Origin: Cordylochernes scorpioides
Taxonomy: Eukaryota > Arthropoda > Arachnida > Pseudoscorpiones > Chernetidae
Direction of reading: 5' to 3'
Assembly: GCA_030710605.1 (NCBI GenBank)
Contig: CP092868.1
Location: forward strand, 29,770,011 to 29,834,010
Length of the DNA: 64,000 bases
A model generated the notes under the pieces. The model made no database searches, was not told the DNA's origin, and worked only from the letters and a program-made list of their open reading frames with translations. Position 1 is the first letter of the stretch; each line of letters starts with the position of its first letter. Below are positions 32,930-46,050 of the stretch, piece after piece. The translations under genes were made by a program, and so were the position numbers.

Positions 32930-33520
32930 GAAGAGAGAGAAAATAGAGGTAACCCGGGTTCCTGGAGCATAAATCGCCAACTACCCGGGTTGTACAGCTA
33001 CAGTCTAGAAGTCTGTTGTTTCTTATCCCCTTGTGTAAAGATTACACGAATTCCATGAGTCCATGATCTCATGGAATGGGGTATAAGAGTGCAGCTTTCG
33101 TTGATCATGGCACCATGATCCAGGCACATTTAGGTGAAAGTCTGACTTTGCCTGTAATTTGAGGGCATTCCTAACATGGAAGCCTTTGCTGCCGACATAA
33201 CATGAGTACAGACGCAGCTCCTCCATATCCCTGGAGTGGGACCATTGCTGAGGTCCATCAACCGGGTCAGTTGAACTCAGGATTTTTAAAGAAGTCTTTA
33301 AATCTTTTAAATTTAATATTTAAAGAAGCCTAGTCGTGGAGAGTAGATTGCTGAGGCGAACCATGTAACCAGGTAGTTCCAGGCTGAGTCAGGAAGTAGG
33401 GACAGGGATGAAGTATTGTACTCCAAGCAGCGTCTGTAGCCTGTGTAGCATACAAGCTGGACAGGAGAAGAGGAGGTGGTCCACAGTCTGTGAGTCTTCC
33501 CGGCACTGAGGACATGTTGG
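32930..33520 (-). mobile_element. LINE 3' end (family B)
   Basis: Same insertion as 5857-6451, with duplication TATTTAGTGATA at 32918-32929 and 33521-33532. Encodes CPQCREDSQTVDHLLFSC. Confidence 0.85.
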
Positions 33521-33586
33521 TATTTAGTGATATAAAAATGATGTTTAGATCTGTAAGGAATTAGACTCTAGAATTTGAAAATAGAC

Positions 33587-33693
33587 AAATATCTGCCCGG
33601 TAAGCGGAACACTGTAGGTTCGAGTTCCATCCCTGGACACTTTTATTTTTCCGTTTATTATTACTCTTCACAATTCATGCTTTCATACTTCAA
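33587..33693 (+). mobile_element. SINE-like element, part before nested SINE
   Basis: Counterpart of 6525: B-box-like AGGTTCGAGTTCC at 33616-33628, interrupted by the insertion that follows and resumed at 33992. Confidence 0.55.
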
Positions 33694-33986
33694 CGGTCGG
33701 TGGAAGGCTGGTTAAACCGTTTGGTTTACGACCACTACGACCCGGGTTCGATCCCCGCATTGGACACTTTTTTCTGTTTAAAAAAAAATGCTTCAATGGC
33801 CCCCCGATTCTTGCAAAAGTCCAACCCCACCAGCGAGTGCAAGTAACCAAACGGTGCAAAGTCAAACTGCTTTCACATGTGTAGACATGTGGTGCGCTTA
33901 CAGTAAAAAAAGCAGTCGCTAACTACCCACCATGATTATTATGGCCTGTACCACGTGTACTAGGGATAAGCAAAAAAAATATATAT
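33694..33986 (+). mobile_element. tRNA-derived SINE, private to unit 2
   Basis: About 293 bp between imperfect 9-bp repeats ATACTTCAA / ATATTTCAA. The head is tRNA-like: 'ggctggttaaaccg' in the D-arm position, a TTTACG anticodon-loop-like stretch, and a perfect B box GGTTCGATCCC (33745-33755). The tail is A-rich then AT-rich. Absent from unit 1. Confidence 0.72.
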
Positions 33987-34248
33987 TTCAACCCTAAGGT
34001 TCGAAATAATCGTTATTTCTTCTTAAATAAATTTCGATTTTTCGTTCAAAAGAAACATATACGGGATACTTTTCAAATGTAGTTCTACAATCGGACTATC
34101 CTGTTTATTTTAGGATAAGAAAATGTAATGTTGATATTGTTACATTATGATTGTTATTAATTTATTTTTAGAACATTGGACTTCTACAAACAGGACTAGA
34201 ACGACTCCAGTTATAAGTCTTATTAAAGATTTACCTTAAAAAGTTAAA

Positions 34249-34427
34249 TACAGTAGAACCTCCCTGTAAAGGACACTTAATTGCAGAGCCAAAGTGTCCT
34301 TTAGAGAGATGTGTCCTCTTATCGGAGAGGTGCTAAATTGTAAAAATGGTAATTTTGCAAATGAAAACTGTCCTTTGTGGAGAGGTGTCAGTTAGCGGGG
34401 TGTCCGCTGAAGGGAGGTTTTACTGTA
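34249..34427. mobile_element. pogo-like MITE
   Basis: Homologue of 6883-7046. Confidence 0.87.
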
Positions 34428-34472
34428 TATTTTAACTCTAAATACTGTAATACAATATAATTTATCTATGAT

Positions 34473-34794
34473 TATAGAACGATGTTTAACAAGTTTTACC
34501 GCAAATGTTCCTTTTTACATGACGAAAAATCGTAATTTATTTTAAGGAGAAATAACGACTATTCCTATCCTTAGGTATGAAGTATGAAAGGATGAATTGT
34601 GAAGAGTAATGATGAACGGAAATCCCTGGACACTTTTATTTTTCCGTTCATCATTACTCTTCACAATTCATCCTCTCATACTTTATCCCTAAGGATAGGA
34701 ATAGTTGTTATTTCTCCTTAAAATAATTTAATAATTACTATTTTTCGTACTGTAAAAAAAAACATTTGTGGTAAAACTTATTAAACATCGTTCT
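34473..34794. repeat. Foldback element
   Basis: Homologue of 7093-7414, same spacer. Confidence 0.85.
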
Positions 34795-35034
34795 AAATAC
34801 TGTAAATTAATGTTAAAAACTGATTACAACACGATCTAATAATTCACATAATTATTTTTATCTATTCTCACATAATATACAATGAAGACATCTGCTACCC
34901 TATATTCTCATTTTTTAATCCCTATAAAAGCGTTTTATATAAATTTGACTATTTCAGCATTTTTTCAACTTACTCAATCTCCATGAAAATCCAATTTGGA
35001 ATATTTTAAATACTCTCTATATATATAATCATAA

Positions 35035-35532
35035 TCTATATATATATATAAATGAATGTATGTGTGTGTGTGTGTGTGTCCTTTATGCCTGACCAAACCA
35101 ATCATTGGAACGCCATGAAACTTTGGGAAGTTATTTAGTATAGTACTGGGAAGGTTTCTAGCAAATAAAATTTTTGAAATAACTTTTCGCCTAAAAATAA
35201 TCAAGATAAATATTCTAATTTATCTGTTATAATTCAACAATCTGCTCTAAATATTATCATGATGATACGATGATTTTGTAATGTAAAAAATGAGGAAAGA
35301 CAAAATTCAGGATGACACGGCAATTTATTTGAGACAAGAATAATGATACAATTCCAAGGCAAGATACTATTCCTTTAACTTCCAATTACCGAGGAAACCA
35401 ATTAATATTGTTTTCATTCAACTTATCGAATATTTTTCAAGGGACCGGGAAACAATGTTCACTTTATCGAGAGATTCGTTAGATAAACCTTTACTCGGGT
35501 AAAACCCGGGCGAAGCCGGGTACATCCGCTAG
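35035..35532 (+). mobile_element. Non-autonomous Helitron, private to unit 2
   Basis: Begins TCTATATATATA and ends CGCTAG, inserted exactly between A and T. About 10 bp before the end is the usual hairpin (ACCCGG-GCGAAG-CCGGGT). Units 1 and 3 have the empty AT site (7642/7643, 58744/58745). A (TG)n tract at 35058-35078. No Rep/helicase frame. Confidence 0.92.
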
Positions 35533-35956
35533 TAGATAATATTTGTTAAAGCATTATTCGTTGGAACGCCATTTCCTTGGGGAGTACCCGGATGAGACGA
35601 GTCTTAATATATAAGTGTAACGAATAGTATTTGAATAAAATAACACATTTTATTTCATAAATACACATTCTAAATATACATTCTGGTAAAACGGGTCATC
35701 CATTTAGTTAATTATATTCTTTAGAGTGAAAACTCATCCCTGGATGGTTTAATTTTCATATTTTAATTAAGAAATTAATTACCTCTTAAACACTCAGGTT
35801 TAAAATGGAATTGAAATCTGGTTCGTTGTTAGTAAATAGAGAATTTTCTGTAAAGAGAGACAAAAAGTAAAAAACGACTTTTTTTTTAAGAAACTCGTCG
35901 TTTTTTACATTTGATCTCTTCTTAGCAATAATATCCTGCGATTCTATCTTTTGTAA

Positions 35957-36339
35957 TACAGTAGAACCTCCCTTTAGCGGACACCCCGCTAGAATATACC
36001 TCTCCACAAAGGACAGTTTTCATTTGCAAAATTACCATTTTTTACAATTTAGCAACTCTCCAATGGTTGCAAGGTTTTCCCACTATATACTAAGTGCAAT
36101 TCTCAACCTGCAACCCCAAAATACATTATTGACTGTATTGATTCATCCATTGATGAGCTCTACTCTTCCCCGGCAGACACAATCAAAAGTCTCAAGCTTT
36201 ACAAGCTTGATACCTTAATATAATTGAGTGGAGATAATAAAGAAGAAGAAGAAGCAACTCTCCGGTAAAAGGACATCTCTCTAAAGGACACTTTGGCTCT
36301 GCAATTAGGTGTTTTCCTTTACAGGGAGGTTCTACTGTA
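35957..36339. mobile_element. pogo-like MITE split by a LINE end
   Basis: Same nested structure as 8070-8450; LINE (family D) 36062-36252 between AGCAACTCTCC repeats (36051-36061, 36253-36263). Confidence 0.88.
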
Positions 36340-37338
36340 TATAAAATATATTTGTGTTCATGGAAAACACAAGAAGGTTGTCTCTTCTTGCAAGTGTGAC
36401 AATAACAAAAATATACAGAGAGTACATGTTGCCAAAACCAACACTCCGAAAATAGTGAAGGAAAGAAGAAAGGTCATACTTTAAATCAAATCGTTCCACG
36501 TCGTTCCTGGAAGCACCTCGCCAAATTTAACACGATTCAAATAAACAATGGACAGCTATTTCTGCGACATCAAGTCACGCTGTGGTTGTTGTTCTGTTCC
36601 ACTGATTCTACTGCGTAGTTAGCCTTAGAATAGAGACTGTGGCAAACTTCGAACTTGTATCCATCCAAGTTTAAAATATTCTTCAGTTTCTATGCCCTTC
36701 TTGAGAAGATCCTTATGTCCAATGGACATATCTCGATTCTCTATTTCTGAAATTTTTTCATTTGTGTATATTTTCACCTCTTTTGGTTCATTTTCGAGGT
36801 TCCAAGATGACACCTTGACTTAAAAATTTGTGTGTTTCTGTTTGTTATTTTTGTTTGTTTTACCATTGACAATGCAAGTCAAATTTGTGTTTCAATCTCT
36901 ATTTCTGAAAATTATAACTAATTTCTAACTCAATTTTTATTACATATGATTAAAAGCTATTTTTTACTACACCCCTTATACTGCAATGAATAAAAATCGA
37001 ATAAGGGGGAAGGCATGACTATCAGAGGTGAACCTTCCCAGAGGTTCGCTATTTTAATCTCTAGAACGCTCTACTATTGTGTAAGACTGAACTTTATATA
37101 TACCCTGCATTTGTGATAGAATTCATTGTGTTTTAAGAGAAATATGTAAATATGTTTCTAGGACTAGAAATACAGGGTGCGCAACAGCTATTTAAGAACA
37201 TTGAATGATGTCGTCCTTTAGGCGTATGTGTTCATCTATATATAACTTTAATATGTAATAAATTCTCGTTTTCCTTTGTCTATTCATTTTTTCCCATGGA
37301 CACTATTTTGTTCTCAAATAGCTGTCGCATCCTGTATA

Positions 37339-37517
37339 TACAGTAGAACCTCCATGAGAGGACACTCCCGCTAGAGAACACCTCTCTACTAAGAACAGCT
37401 TTCCTTTACAAAATTAACATTTTTACTATTTTGACACTCTCCAGTCAGAGGACACCTCTCCCTAAAGGACACTTTCTCTCTGCAATTATCTGTCCTTTAC
37501 AAAGAGGTTCTACTGGA
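37339..37517. mobile_element. pogo-like MITE
   Basis: Homologue of 9450-9630; right terminus mutated (CTACTGGA). Confidence 0.8.
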
Positions 37518-37749
37518 AATAAATTAAATTTATGATTGTATTTAGCGCATATCTATATTGAGCTCTTCCTTTCTTCAATAGCTTCTCTATCCAGTCCATC
37601 ATTTAAATTCTTCTTCTTCTTACCGTTTTCTTTCCATTTACTTGAACCTTCATCACTTTCTTCATCAATCATTTCCTCTTGATATATGTTGCATTCAATT
37701 ATTGCAGACTTTTCTGATGACATCATTCCTTTCTCAATCTTCTCGGGAC

Positions 37750-37915
37750 TTCATTCTGTCAGCCCTCGTGATTCCTATATGTAAAATGTCACTAATTTGC
37801 TTGAAATAGGGACCTGTAAGCAAACCAATCACTGAATACAACATTTAAACCATACATCACTGGGCATATTTTCAGACTAGCTAACTGGTCACTATTCTAA
37901 TAAATTAATAGAATC
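37750..37915. repeat. Single copy of the ~190-bp repeat
   Basis: Unit 2 has one copy where unit 3 has nearly three. Confidence 0.7.
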
Positions 37916-38830
37916 CGTTACTAGAGGATATATTTCATATTGGAGTGGATAGGTTGTTTTGTGCGTAATGGTGCATGTTTCCTGTTATTTAAGAATCATT
38001 AAGGCCACACACACCAGAGGTCGTTTACGGGATGTGCCAGGTGTCCGGAGTTATACCTCTGTCAACACATATATAAAACAGTCAATTTGATCTTTGAACA
38101 TTGTAATAAGAGGTCTGAAGGGATAATATTTGATATGTGAAAAGAAACACATTGCCACAAAAAAACACTATTATAAATTTTAACGATGTATCATCCAGGA
38201 TGTTTACAAAAAAAACGATATATAAATTCGATGGAAAAGAGACATCGAAACTATTATGATACAGAACAATTAATAGAGAAGACAGACCTGAAGAAAGAAG
38301 GATTGAAAAGGAGAGAAGAATATGGGCAACGATCATCAGCAAATGTATCGACTTGTATTCGCGTAACAGCCTGTTAAAGGACGTCATTGTCCGAAAGCTT
38401 ACAGCCTTTATATAAAGAAACACATCACGTCTACCTATGGTCTGTTTTAACAATACACGATAAAATCTACAATAAAATATTACACATGTCTACTTTAAAA
38501 ATAGGTTATTCGTACTCCAGGAATATTAGTAGCTTCTAAAAATCTCTATTTACAATATCAACGGAACTGATAATAGCTATGAAAGAATTCAGGGATTGTC
38601 AAATGTAGATCAGTTAACTCATCATGAAATCTGCAAAGAGAAATGAGACTTTTGATATGAGAAATTGATTGAAATCGTTCACAAAAAAAATGTTTAAACT
38701 GTCGATGAAACACCATTGGCGATGTTATTTGGTGAATTTTCTCTTTACAGTTCAAAAACGAGCGAGTTTAAATCAGTAATTGAAGTGAAGAGCTTAGTAT
38801 TTCCTCTGTCGGAACTCAAATCAACGCTTT

Positions 38831-38838
38831 TATAAATA
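38831..38838 (+). promoter_or_regulatory. TATA box of the predicted gene, unit 2
   Basis: TATAAATA, 193 bp before the ATG at 39024, the same spacing as in unit 1. Confidence 0.55.
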
Positions 38839-39023
38839 TACGATATTAAGGAACATAAATATATTAGTTTATTCCCAAAGAATTCTTAATTTACTATGTC
38901 AGTACATAATTGTTACCGAAAAATCACAACAATCTAGCGAGCAATCAAGCGAGCAAGCGTACGAAGCGAATCAAGCGAATTCTTAAAGCGAACAAGCAAT
39001 AAAAGCGAATAAACCAAGCAAAC

Positions 39024-42000
39024 ATGGGCTGTTTTGGCTTCTTCAAGTTTTGTCGGCGCAAGAAGTAAGTCGACAAACTCCCGAAACAAATTTTTCTTCA
39101 CTATGTACCATAAGCAAATGTGAATTTTATGGAAGAAAATAGCTTTTTAAAAAAACGAAAATTATATAATCAACTATTTATAATACTAATTTGATTATGA
39201 AATCACATTTTTTGTTGGTATTCAGTTAATTTATCATAATATATAAATCTAAAATGGAAGGAATGTGATATACGAAGATGAAAGAAATATTATAAAGGAT
39301 AAGAAAAAAATAAAAGAATAATCTTTGGAAAACATATGTTCATAATAAGAACATATAACAAATGGGAAAATATATGGAATCAGTTGGCAAAAATAGATAA
39401 AAATGTTCCCTGATAAGTTTAACAAACACTTGGAGCAATAAATTATCAAAAGAACAAAATCTTGATGCGAAGTTTCTTGTAATTTCTTCTTCACCTCACC
39501 ATTTTGTTCTTTTGATAATGTTCCCTTATCTATTAAAAAATAGCTTGAACCATTAATTTTATATTATCACATAGAAAATTAGGAAAGACAAATTTCAGGA
39601 TGACGCAGCAATATATTTAAGACACAAGTACAAGCTAAAATTGATAAAAATACAAGAGAAGCAAAAAGGGAAGTATACAGAGAAGTAATATCATTTCATT
39701 CGCGATCGAACGTTATGGCCCATTGTATTCATTACATCCCAAACACGATGTGACGCCAGTTATCTCTGTCTTGAGCTCGTATACAGAGTAGCAAAATATA
39801 AATATAAAGTTTATATAAGAGGGCGTATCTATATCTGTAAAGAAAAAAATAACATTTTTTCTTCTTTACAGATCCAGGTACGCCCTTTTATATAAACTTA
39901 TTTGAGGAATCGCCTTTTGCCTCAAAATGAATATATAAATTAATAATAAAAATAAATATTTCGCTACAATATTATTTGATGAAATATTTTCGTTAAATAT
40001 CTATGGCAAAACCAATTACCTATTTCATAATCTATTACAGAATATTACTCCATATATGTTCCAAATTATATAAATCAACATTCTGTTCGAATCTTAAACA
40101 CAGAGTGTTTAGCCACCGAGAATTTGACAGAGTAGCGAAATATAAACATCAAAATTGATACTCTGTTAATAAAATAATAAATACTTTGCTACAATATCAA
40201 TATTATTCTAAAATCAACACTGAAGTAATGTGTTTTCATTTAAATAATACAAATATATGAAGAAAATAACACTTTTTCGGTGTCAACAGCAATAAAAAGA
40301 AATGCTGACATTCAAACTCACGAGCTTATACCTATAATACCACTTCATTACTCAATTCAACCAATGAGATAAAAATATATTGAACTCTGTTTAACTAATG
40401 AACTCACGCTCATTGGATGATTAAGGCCACGTGATATTAGCGAACCAATCAAAGGGCAAACAAACTGGACACCATATACAACAGCAACAAACTGTATGGT
40501 GATGACACTTAATATTAAGATTATAAATCTTCGTGATACAGTAGAACCTCCATGAGAGAACACTTCTTTACAAAGGACAGTTTTCATTTATAAAATCAAC
40601 TTTTCTACTATTTAGCAACTCTCCAGTAAGAGGACAGCTCTCTCTGAAGGACACTTTGGCTCTGCAATTTGGTGTCCTTTACAGGCAGGTTCTATTGTAT
40701 ATAAAACATAAAAGAATTTCCCCTCACCAATTAGGTGACTGAAATGGCTCAGCATTTTGTTTACACTTGAAAGGGAATATGTAAATTAGTCGTTGATAGG
40801 AATAATATTGATATCGAAACCATCATACCAACTCCTCTCAGACATTATTCATGAAAATATGTAAATTTACACCAAATAAATATATCCCCACCAACCATAA
40901 TTACTACTCCTTCCTGACCTATCTTTATACCGAGTTAAAATTTTACCGGATAGAACAAATATTGTCGAAAAATACAGAACAAATGTAACCACACACACAC
41001 ACAAAATTTCACCTTTATATATAAAAAATAGGGATATGCAAATGAATTTTTATACCATTTGTGGATTTGAGAAAAGAAAATTTATAAATGTGTTGGTCTT
41101 TTGGCTAATATAAAAAGAGTTCAAGGTACTTCAAATTTTTGCTCATTTTATATAACATATAGCACCATATATCTCTTAATTCTACAAGTCTACAGTTCTA
41201 CAATTCTACACTTGTACAATCTCTCATAACGGAATATGAAAAATATTTAGAAAGTCTAATTCAACAATGTTATGGATTCACAGCAGTGTCACTAATTGAA
41301 TCAACCAGGCTACTTAAACTCTATTATATTGTTCAATAAAAGAATTCCTTTATATAACTCTGAGATCAAGTTTGATTTTAAAAGTACAAATAATACATGT
41401 CAAAGCTAAACATATTCCAAATTTTTTTTTTCCTATATAGATAATCCATTATATTATATTTAATATGAAGCACACACACTTTGTTGCTAGATAATTGAGC
41501 CCATTATCTTGTATTTAATATGAAAAACTTTGTTGCTAGATTCAAATACTGAACTGAAAACAATTATCGTTTATTGGGTAATGAACCTAAAGCTTATTGG
41601 TTTATTAAGGTCACGTGATAGTAGAGAATCAATCAGCTAGAGAATAAACTTACCCCCTACCCATATACACAAATACATATAAACTGATCAAGACATATAG
41701 TATATTAGATGACAGAAAGGTAATGGGAACTGAATAGAAGATAAAGATTTGTTCTGATAACTACTGTATGGTGGAGAGGAGATTCGAGATAGCTATTAAT
41801 ACAATCTTGTTTGAGGATTTATTTTTCATGGCTGCAACTTGGAAGAAGTAGAAGGTAGCTAGTGCAAGGATGGCTCGCAAATGATGACATGACAAACATT
41901 TTGTATTTCAGCCGTAACATGAGTAACATAGGCAGATCCTTTGGTTGATTTTGCTCATTCAGCATCAACAGCAAGCAATGCAATGAAACTACAGACAACT

Positions 42001-42838
42001 TTACTTACATTTAGACAGTAGCGCTGGTTTTAATAAATATAACTTTCAAATTATTGAGAGGTTACGTCTTGTCGCTTGTGGGCATAGATTATATCTATGG
42101 GTAAGGTTTGTTATCGGTGTAAATGAAGGCATCATGTTCTTAAGGAGCATCGGGGAACTCTTTATACATGACAAAACCAGGGATTGGCTCCACTCCACTT
42201 TTCTACGTAAGGCGAAGAATGAATAGCTTAGAAATTCCTAGGATATTGTCACGAAGAACTTTGAAGTAACACTTGAGACTATGCTTCCTGAGTCTACTGA
42301 CTCTTTGCTTTGAATACAGTTTTGATTAGCTGAAAGAGAATATTGAAATAATGTCAATTTGAGATACTGATAGACAAAGAAAGATTGGGTTTGGGGGAAG
42401 GTTCTCTATATCTGAAAATGTATAGTGTATTAATGGAGTTTGCAGATATATATAGCAATTGTGTAGTGATAGTATTGAATGCAATGAAATATATCTGTAC
42501 TGACAGTATCTTCCCGTGGTTACAGGACAAAGGGTCGCAAACAGGGCACTCACACCCCCAATGTGACACCACCACCCACACCCCTCACCCCCGGCTCCCC
42601 ATACTTTAGCGCCATAGACACTAAGTTCTATGAGCCGGGGTTCCTCCACTGTAGGGTATACATTCCAGAACCACTTTGGGGGGGTTCACTGGACAACACC
42701 CTAAACACTGACATGCGCCGCCCTACATTCTCTAGGCACACGTCTGAACACTTCTGGGTGGAGACAGCGGTCTGCTGGCCCATACTCAACAGAGATGTTG
42801 GGTTTGGGTCATCGGGCTCTGTCCCCTCCCTTCTGTAG
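39024..42838 (+). CDS. Predicted two-exon gene, unit 2 copy (117 aa)
   Basis: Coding parts 39024-39064 and 42526-42838. Exon 1 encodes the same MGCFGFFKFCRRKK with donor AA|GTAAGT; exon 2 follows acceptor CCCGTGGTTACAG in the same phase. Relative to unit 1 it lacks two residues (GSPYF for GSPSPYF; 6-bp in-frame deletion) and has V to A and M to I changes. The intron is 3461 bp and, unlike unit 1, has a pogo-like MITE at 40537. Both copies could be functional. Confidence 0.67.
40537..40699. mobile_element. pogo-like MITE, seen only in unit 2
   Basis: Termini TACAGTAGAACCTCC / GGTTCTATTGTA. No counterpart found in the unit 1 intron. Confidence 0.82.
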
Positions 42839-42971
42839 GGCCCCACTCTCACAGCCATAGGTCCAACAGCACAGGACAACATCCACTCACATAACATGCG
42901 CGGGACTTCCAACCTACCCTTACAGCAACACGGATGTTGTCTTCTTGGAGCGCCGCTGTGGACCTTGGCAG
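42526..42971 (+). other. Exon E0, unit 2
   Basis: Acceptor at 42525, donor GGCAG|GTAAGC at 42972; TAG at 42836-42838 with the frame open again to the donor. Confidence 0.65.
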
Positions 42972-43368
42972 GTAAGCTCTCTATTTTTTCTCTCTTGTTT
43001 AAATATACTTTTAACTCTAGAAATAAATGTTTAAACGTCTATTAATATTCTAAAAAGAATAAAATTGCATATTTCAAATTCTGTTACTATTTTGCTATAT
43101 TTTTTTCTAGAGAAATTAATAACGATATATATATATTTTTAAGCAGAATTTGGTTTAAGATACTTATAAAATATTTAGAATGATATTTTCATTGCTAATT
43201 CACTATTTTACTAAAGTTAGTACAAACTCTCTTAAAATAGGACAATGTTATAAACTTTTCATAATGTAATTATATTTTAATAAAATAAGTTTAGGCTGTA
43301 TTTATCAAATACTTAATACTATAAATATGTTTAAAGATAGGTTTTAATACATTTTTTGTAACGTGCAG

Positions 43369-43456
43369 TGGGGGCAGCGATCGAGCGTCGTTCTGGCAGC
43401 GACGACGCCTATGATCATAATGGCGCCCCAACGTGGGGTGTCATTAACTACTTCCT
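43369..43456 (+). other. Exon-like block E1, unit 2
   Basis: Acceptor ACGTGCAG, donor CCT|GTAAGT. Hairpin CGTCG-loop-CGACG and PBS-like TGGCGCCCCAACGTGGGG (43421-43438) both kept. One base shorter than unit 1, so a protein frame is not kept. Confidence 0.55.
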
Positions 43457-43791
43457 GTAAGTATAGTTAGGTTAATCGAATAAACCTAGTTTCATATGTT
43501 CCATAGAAATTGGTATAACTGGTTAAGACCGCTGTGCAAGAATGATTAGAAAAAGACTTAATTTATATATAAGTGGATATTCTCTGTCCATTTGGAATTT
43601 TATCGAATAACAACTAGCTTTTAAAAAATATTCTGAATATACATTTTCGATACCTCATTTTTCAAATCTTTGTAGTGCCTTCAGAGGTTTTTTTTAAATG
43701 GCATTCTATTAATATGATTTTTCATTTAAATAATCTCTAATTTTTACAAATAATATATATTTGGAATGTTAAGATTAATTTTGTGTTGCAG

Positions 43792-43913
43792 GAGGGGAAG
43801 TGCCGTTTGGGGAGCGGCAGCATTTCTAATGGGGCCATACTGTGAAACCAGACTGGCATCTTGTCAGCCATGGCTGGTGGAACGATGGCCTCGACATTGA
43901 AGAATTTTCCTCG
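43792..43913 (+). other. Exon-like block E2, unit 2
   Basis: Splice signals as in unit 1. Hairpin stem GCCGT/GCGGC (43802-43818): the T-G pair of unit 1 has become C-G. Confidence 0.6.
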
Positions 43914-44236
43914 GTAAGTAACAAGTCAAGTCAACCACTTACACTCTATTTATCTAGGCATCAATAATGGCTGTCAAAGACCTAACTATGTAAAATTATT
44001 GATGTATAAAATTGATAACATGTGAAACATCAGAAGTGATATAAATATTTTCAGTTCATACATGAACCACTTTTTGTAATTTCTCTATTAAGTGTTATTA
44101 ATATCTTTGTAATATGGTGAAATCCTTATAATTAACACTACAATATATAGATATCTTAATTAATAAATCAATATTATCATGAATATAAAACACAAATTTT
44201 TAACTGATTGTTATAAAGATGTATTTTGTATTGCAG

Positions 44237-44382
44237 GAGAGGCCTTGTCGTTTGGGGGAGCGGCAAGTCCTCTGTTATCCAACTGGCAATAAAGCTTGGG
44301 GCGGATGGGCGAAGATTTGGACATTTTCTTCAGCAACATCTGTTGGGACTACAGCATCTAACATTCGAGCTTCTTTCTATCT
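44237..44382 (+). other. Exon-like block E3, unit 2
   Basis: Same length and splice sites as unit 1; hairpin GTCGT/GCGGC (44247-44264), T-G where unit 1 has T-A. Confidence 0.6.
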
Positions 44383-44647
44383 GTAAGTACAGTTGTATTA
44401 TTCATTTAAACTCAGTTTAACACCATGTTCCTTTCCATATTAGGAAATTTTTGAAAATGTCTCCTTGTTCATCATATCTAATTTTCGTAAATTTCAAATT
44501 TCTTAATAGATGCTTTCAATCATCTTCATATTGCACACAGAATATTATTCTCTTAAATAGCGTTATCAATATGACATATTCTGATTAATCTCGTTGAATT
44601 CTTATCATTTATATTCTAAGTATGTTAAAAATAATTTTGTATTGCAG

Positions 44648-44792
44648 GAAGGGATGAGCCGTTTGGGCAGCGGCAGGATCTCTCTACATTTCTAAGGGCG
44701 CCACAATGTGTGAAACTGGACAGGCAAATATCCGGAATCTTTGTCAGCCATGTCTGTGGAACTATGGCGCTGACATTGAGGAATTTTCCTCC
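44648..44792 (+). other. Exon-like block E4, unit 2
   Basis: Hairpin GCCGT/GCGGC (44658-44674). Two small indels relative to unit 1 shift any reading frame while the stem stays intact. Confidence 0.6.
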
Positions 44793-45396
44793 GTAAGTAA
44801 AAAAGCCAAGTTGATTAGTAACTCCCAATTTTATCTTCTTGACAAATATTTCAACTAATGTCATATACCAAATATCTCACTACGAAGAAATTTTGCTGCA
44901 CAAAATGTATAACTTGCGAAACAAAAAAAAATTGATATCAGATGATATTTTGGATTTATAAAGAACTTTAATAAATGTCTTTCTGTTTTCTATAGAATTT
45001 TTGTTAATTTGTTTAATAAATTTTACATATTTCGTTCTTCGTATTATGCTCAAATCATCTTAATTACTTTGATTCAATCAATAAGGAATCAAGGGTTTCC
45101 AGAAGTACAACTTCACGCCTGAACTTCAGATCTCCGTTTTGAAGGGCATGTTAGTCCAAAAGATCAAAAATAAAGGAAATAAGAAAAGAAAAGAAACCCT
45201 TGATTCCTTATTGATTAAATCGATGTGTAAAATCAGGTAAGAATCTTCATCTTAATTATTATTACAATATTTATATGGAGATTTTTATGTAATGACTACT
45301 AATAACCTCACGAAAATTTAAAATATGAATTTTAGTTCTTATATATTCTCGAATAAAGTGTATCAAAAGAAGGTTTAGATAGATTTTGTAATGCAG

Positions 45397-45511
45397 GAGA
45401 GGTAGAGTCGTTTGGGGGAGCGATGATACCTCTATCAATCTACTGGGGCCTCAACGTGGAACTTTGGACATTCATCTGCAATGTCTTGAGGATTTTCGGC
45501 ATTTTTTATAT
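45397..45511 (+). other. Exon-like block E5, unit 2
   Basis: Stem weakened (GTCG against CGAT) and the PBS-like core partly deleted; the acceptor is better (GTAATGCAG). Probably decaying. Confidence 0.5.
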
Positions 45512-45908
45512 GTAAGTACATCTGAATTGATCATCTACCCTCTGTTTATATAGCATTGTAATATGTCAGATTATACAAATATCTAACCTTTGAAAAATTG
45601 CTCTATGATAGAATGATATAATTACAAAAATGCAATTGTTAATATGAGTTTACTAGACTATAAGGAAATATTATTAATGCACTTTGTTTACTTCATAGTG
45701 AATATATCATAAATAAAGCTCCTTGTTTCTCATTTATAAACAGACATCCATTAATAACTTTTACTTCTCTCAGCCCTCTTAATTAATACACTTATTTTAA
45801 ATGAATATTTCTTGAAATAATGATTTATATTTTAAATGATTTTATAATTCATATTGTCATCATAATATTTAATTTATAAGGCAGATTAAAATTTATTTTG
45901 TAATGCAG

Positions 45909-46050
45909 GAGGAACGGAGTCGTTTGGGCAGCGGCGATGCTTCTCATGATCCTACTGGCGACATGTTGTGGATATTGATCGACGAATATTTGGGCGTCTT
46001 CATCGGTGATGCTTCGCCGAACTATGGCGATAATGATTGGAGCAGCTTTA
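45909..46050 (+). other. Exon-like block E6, unit 2
   Basis: Acceptor TTTTGTAATGCAG, hairpin GTCGT/GCGGC (45919-45935); no donor found. End approximate. Confidence 0.45.
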
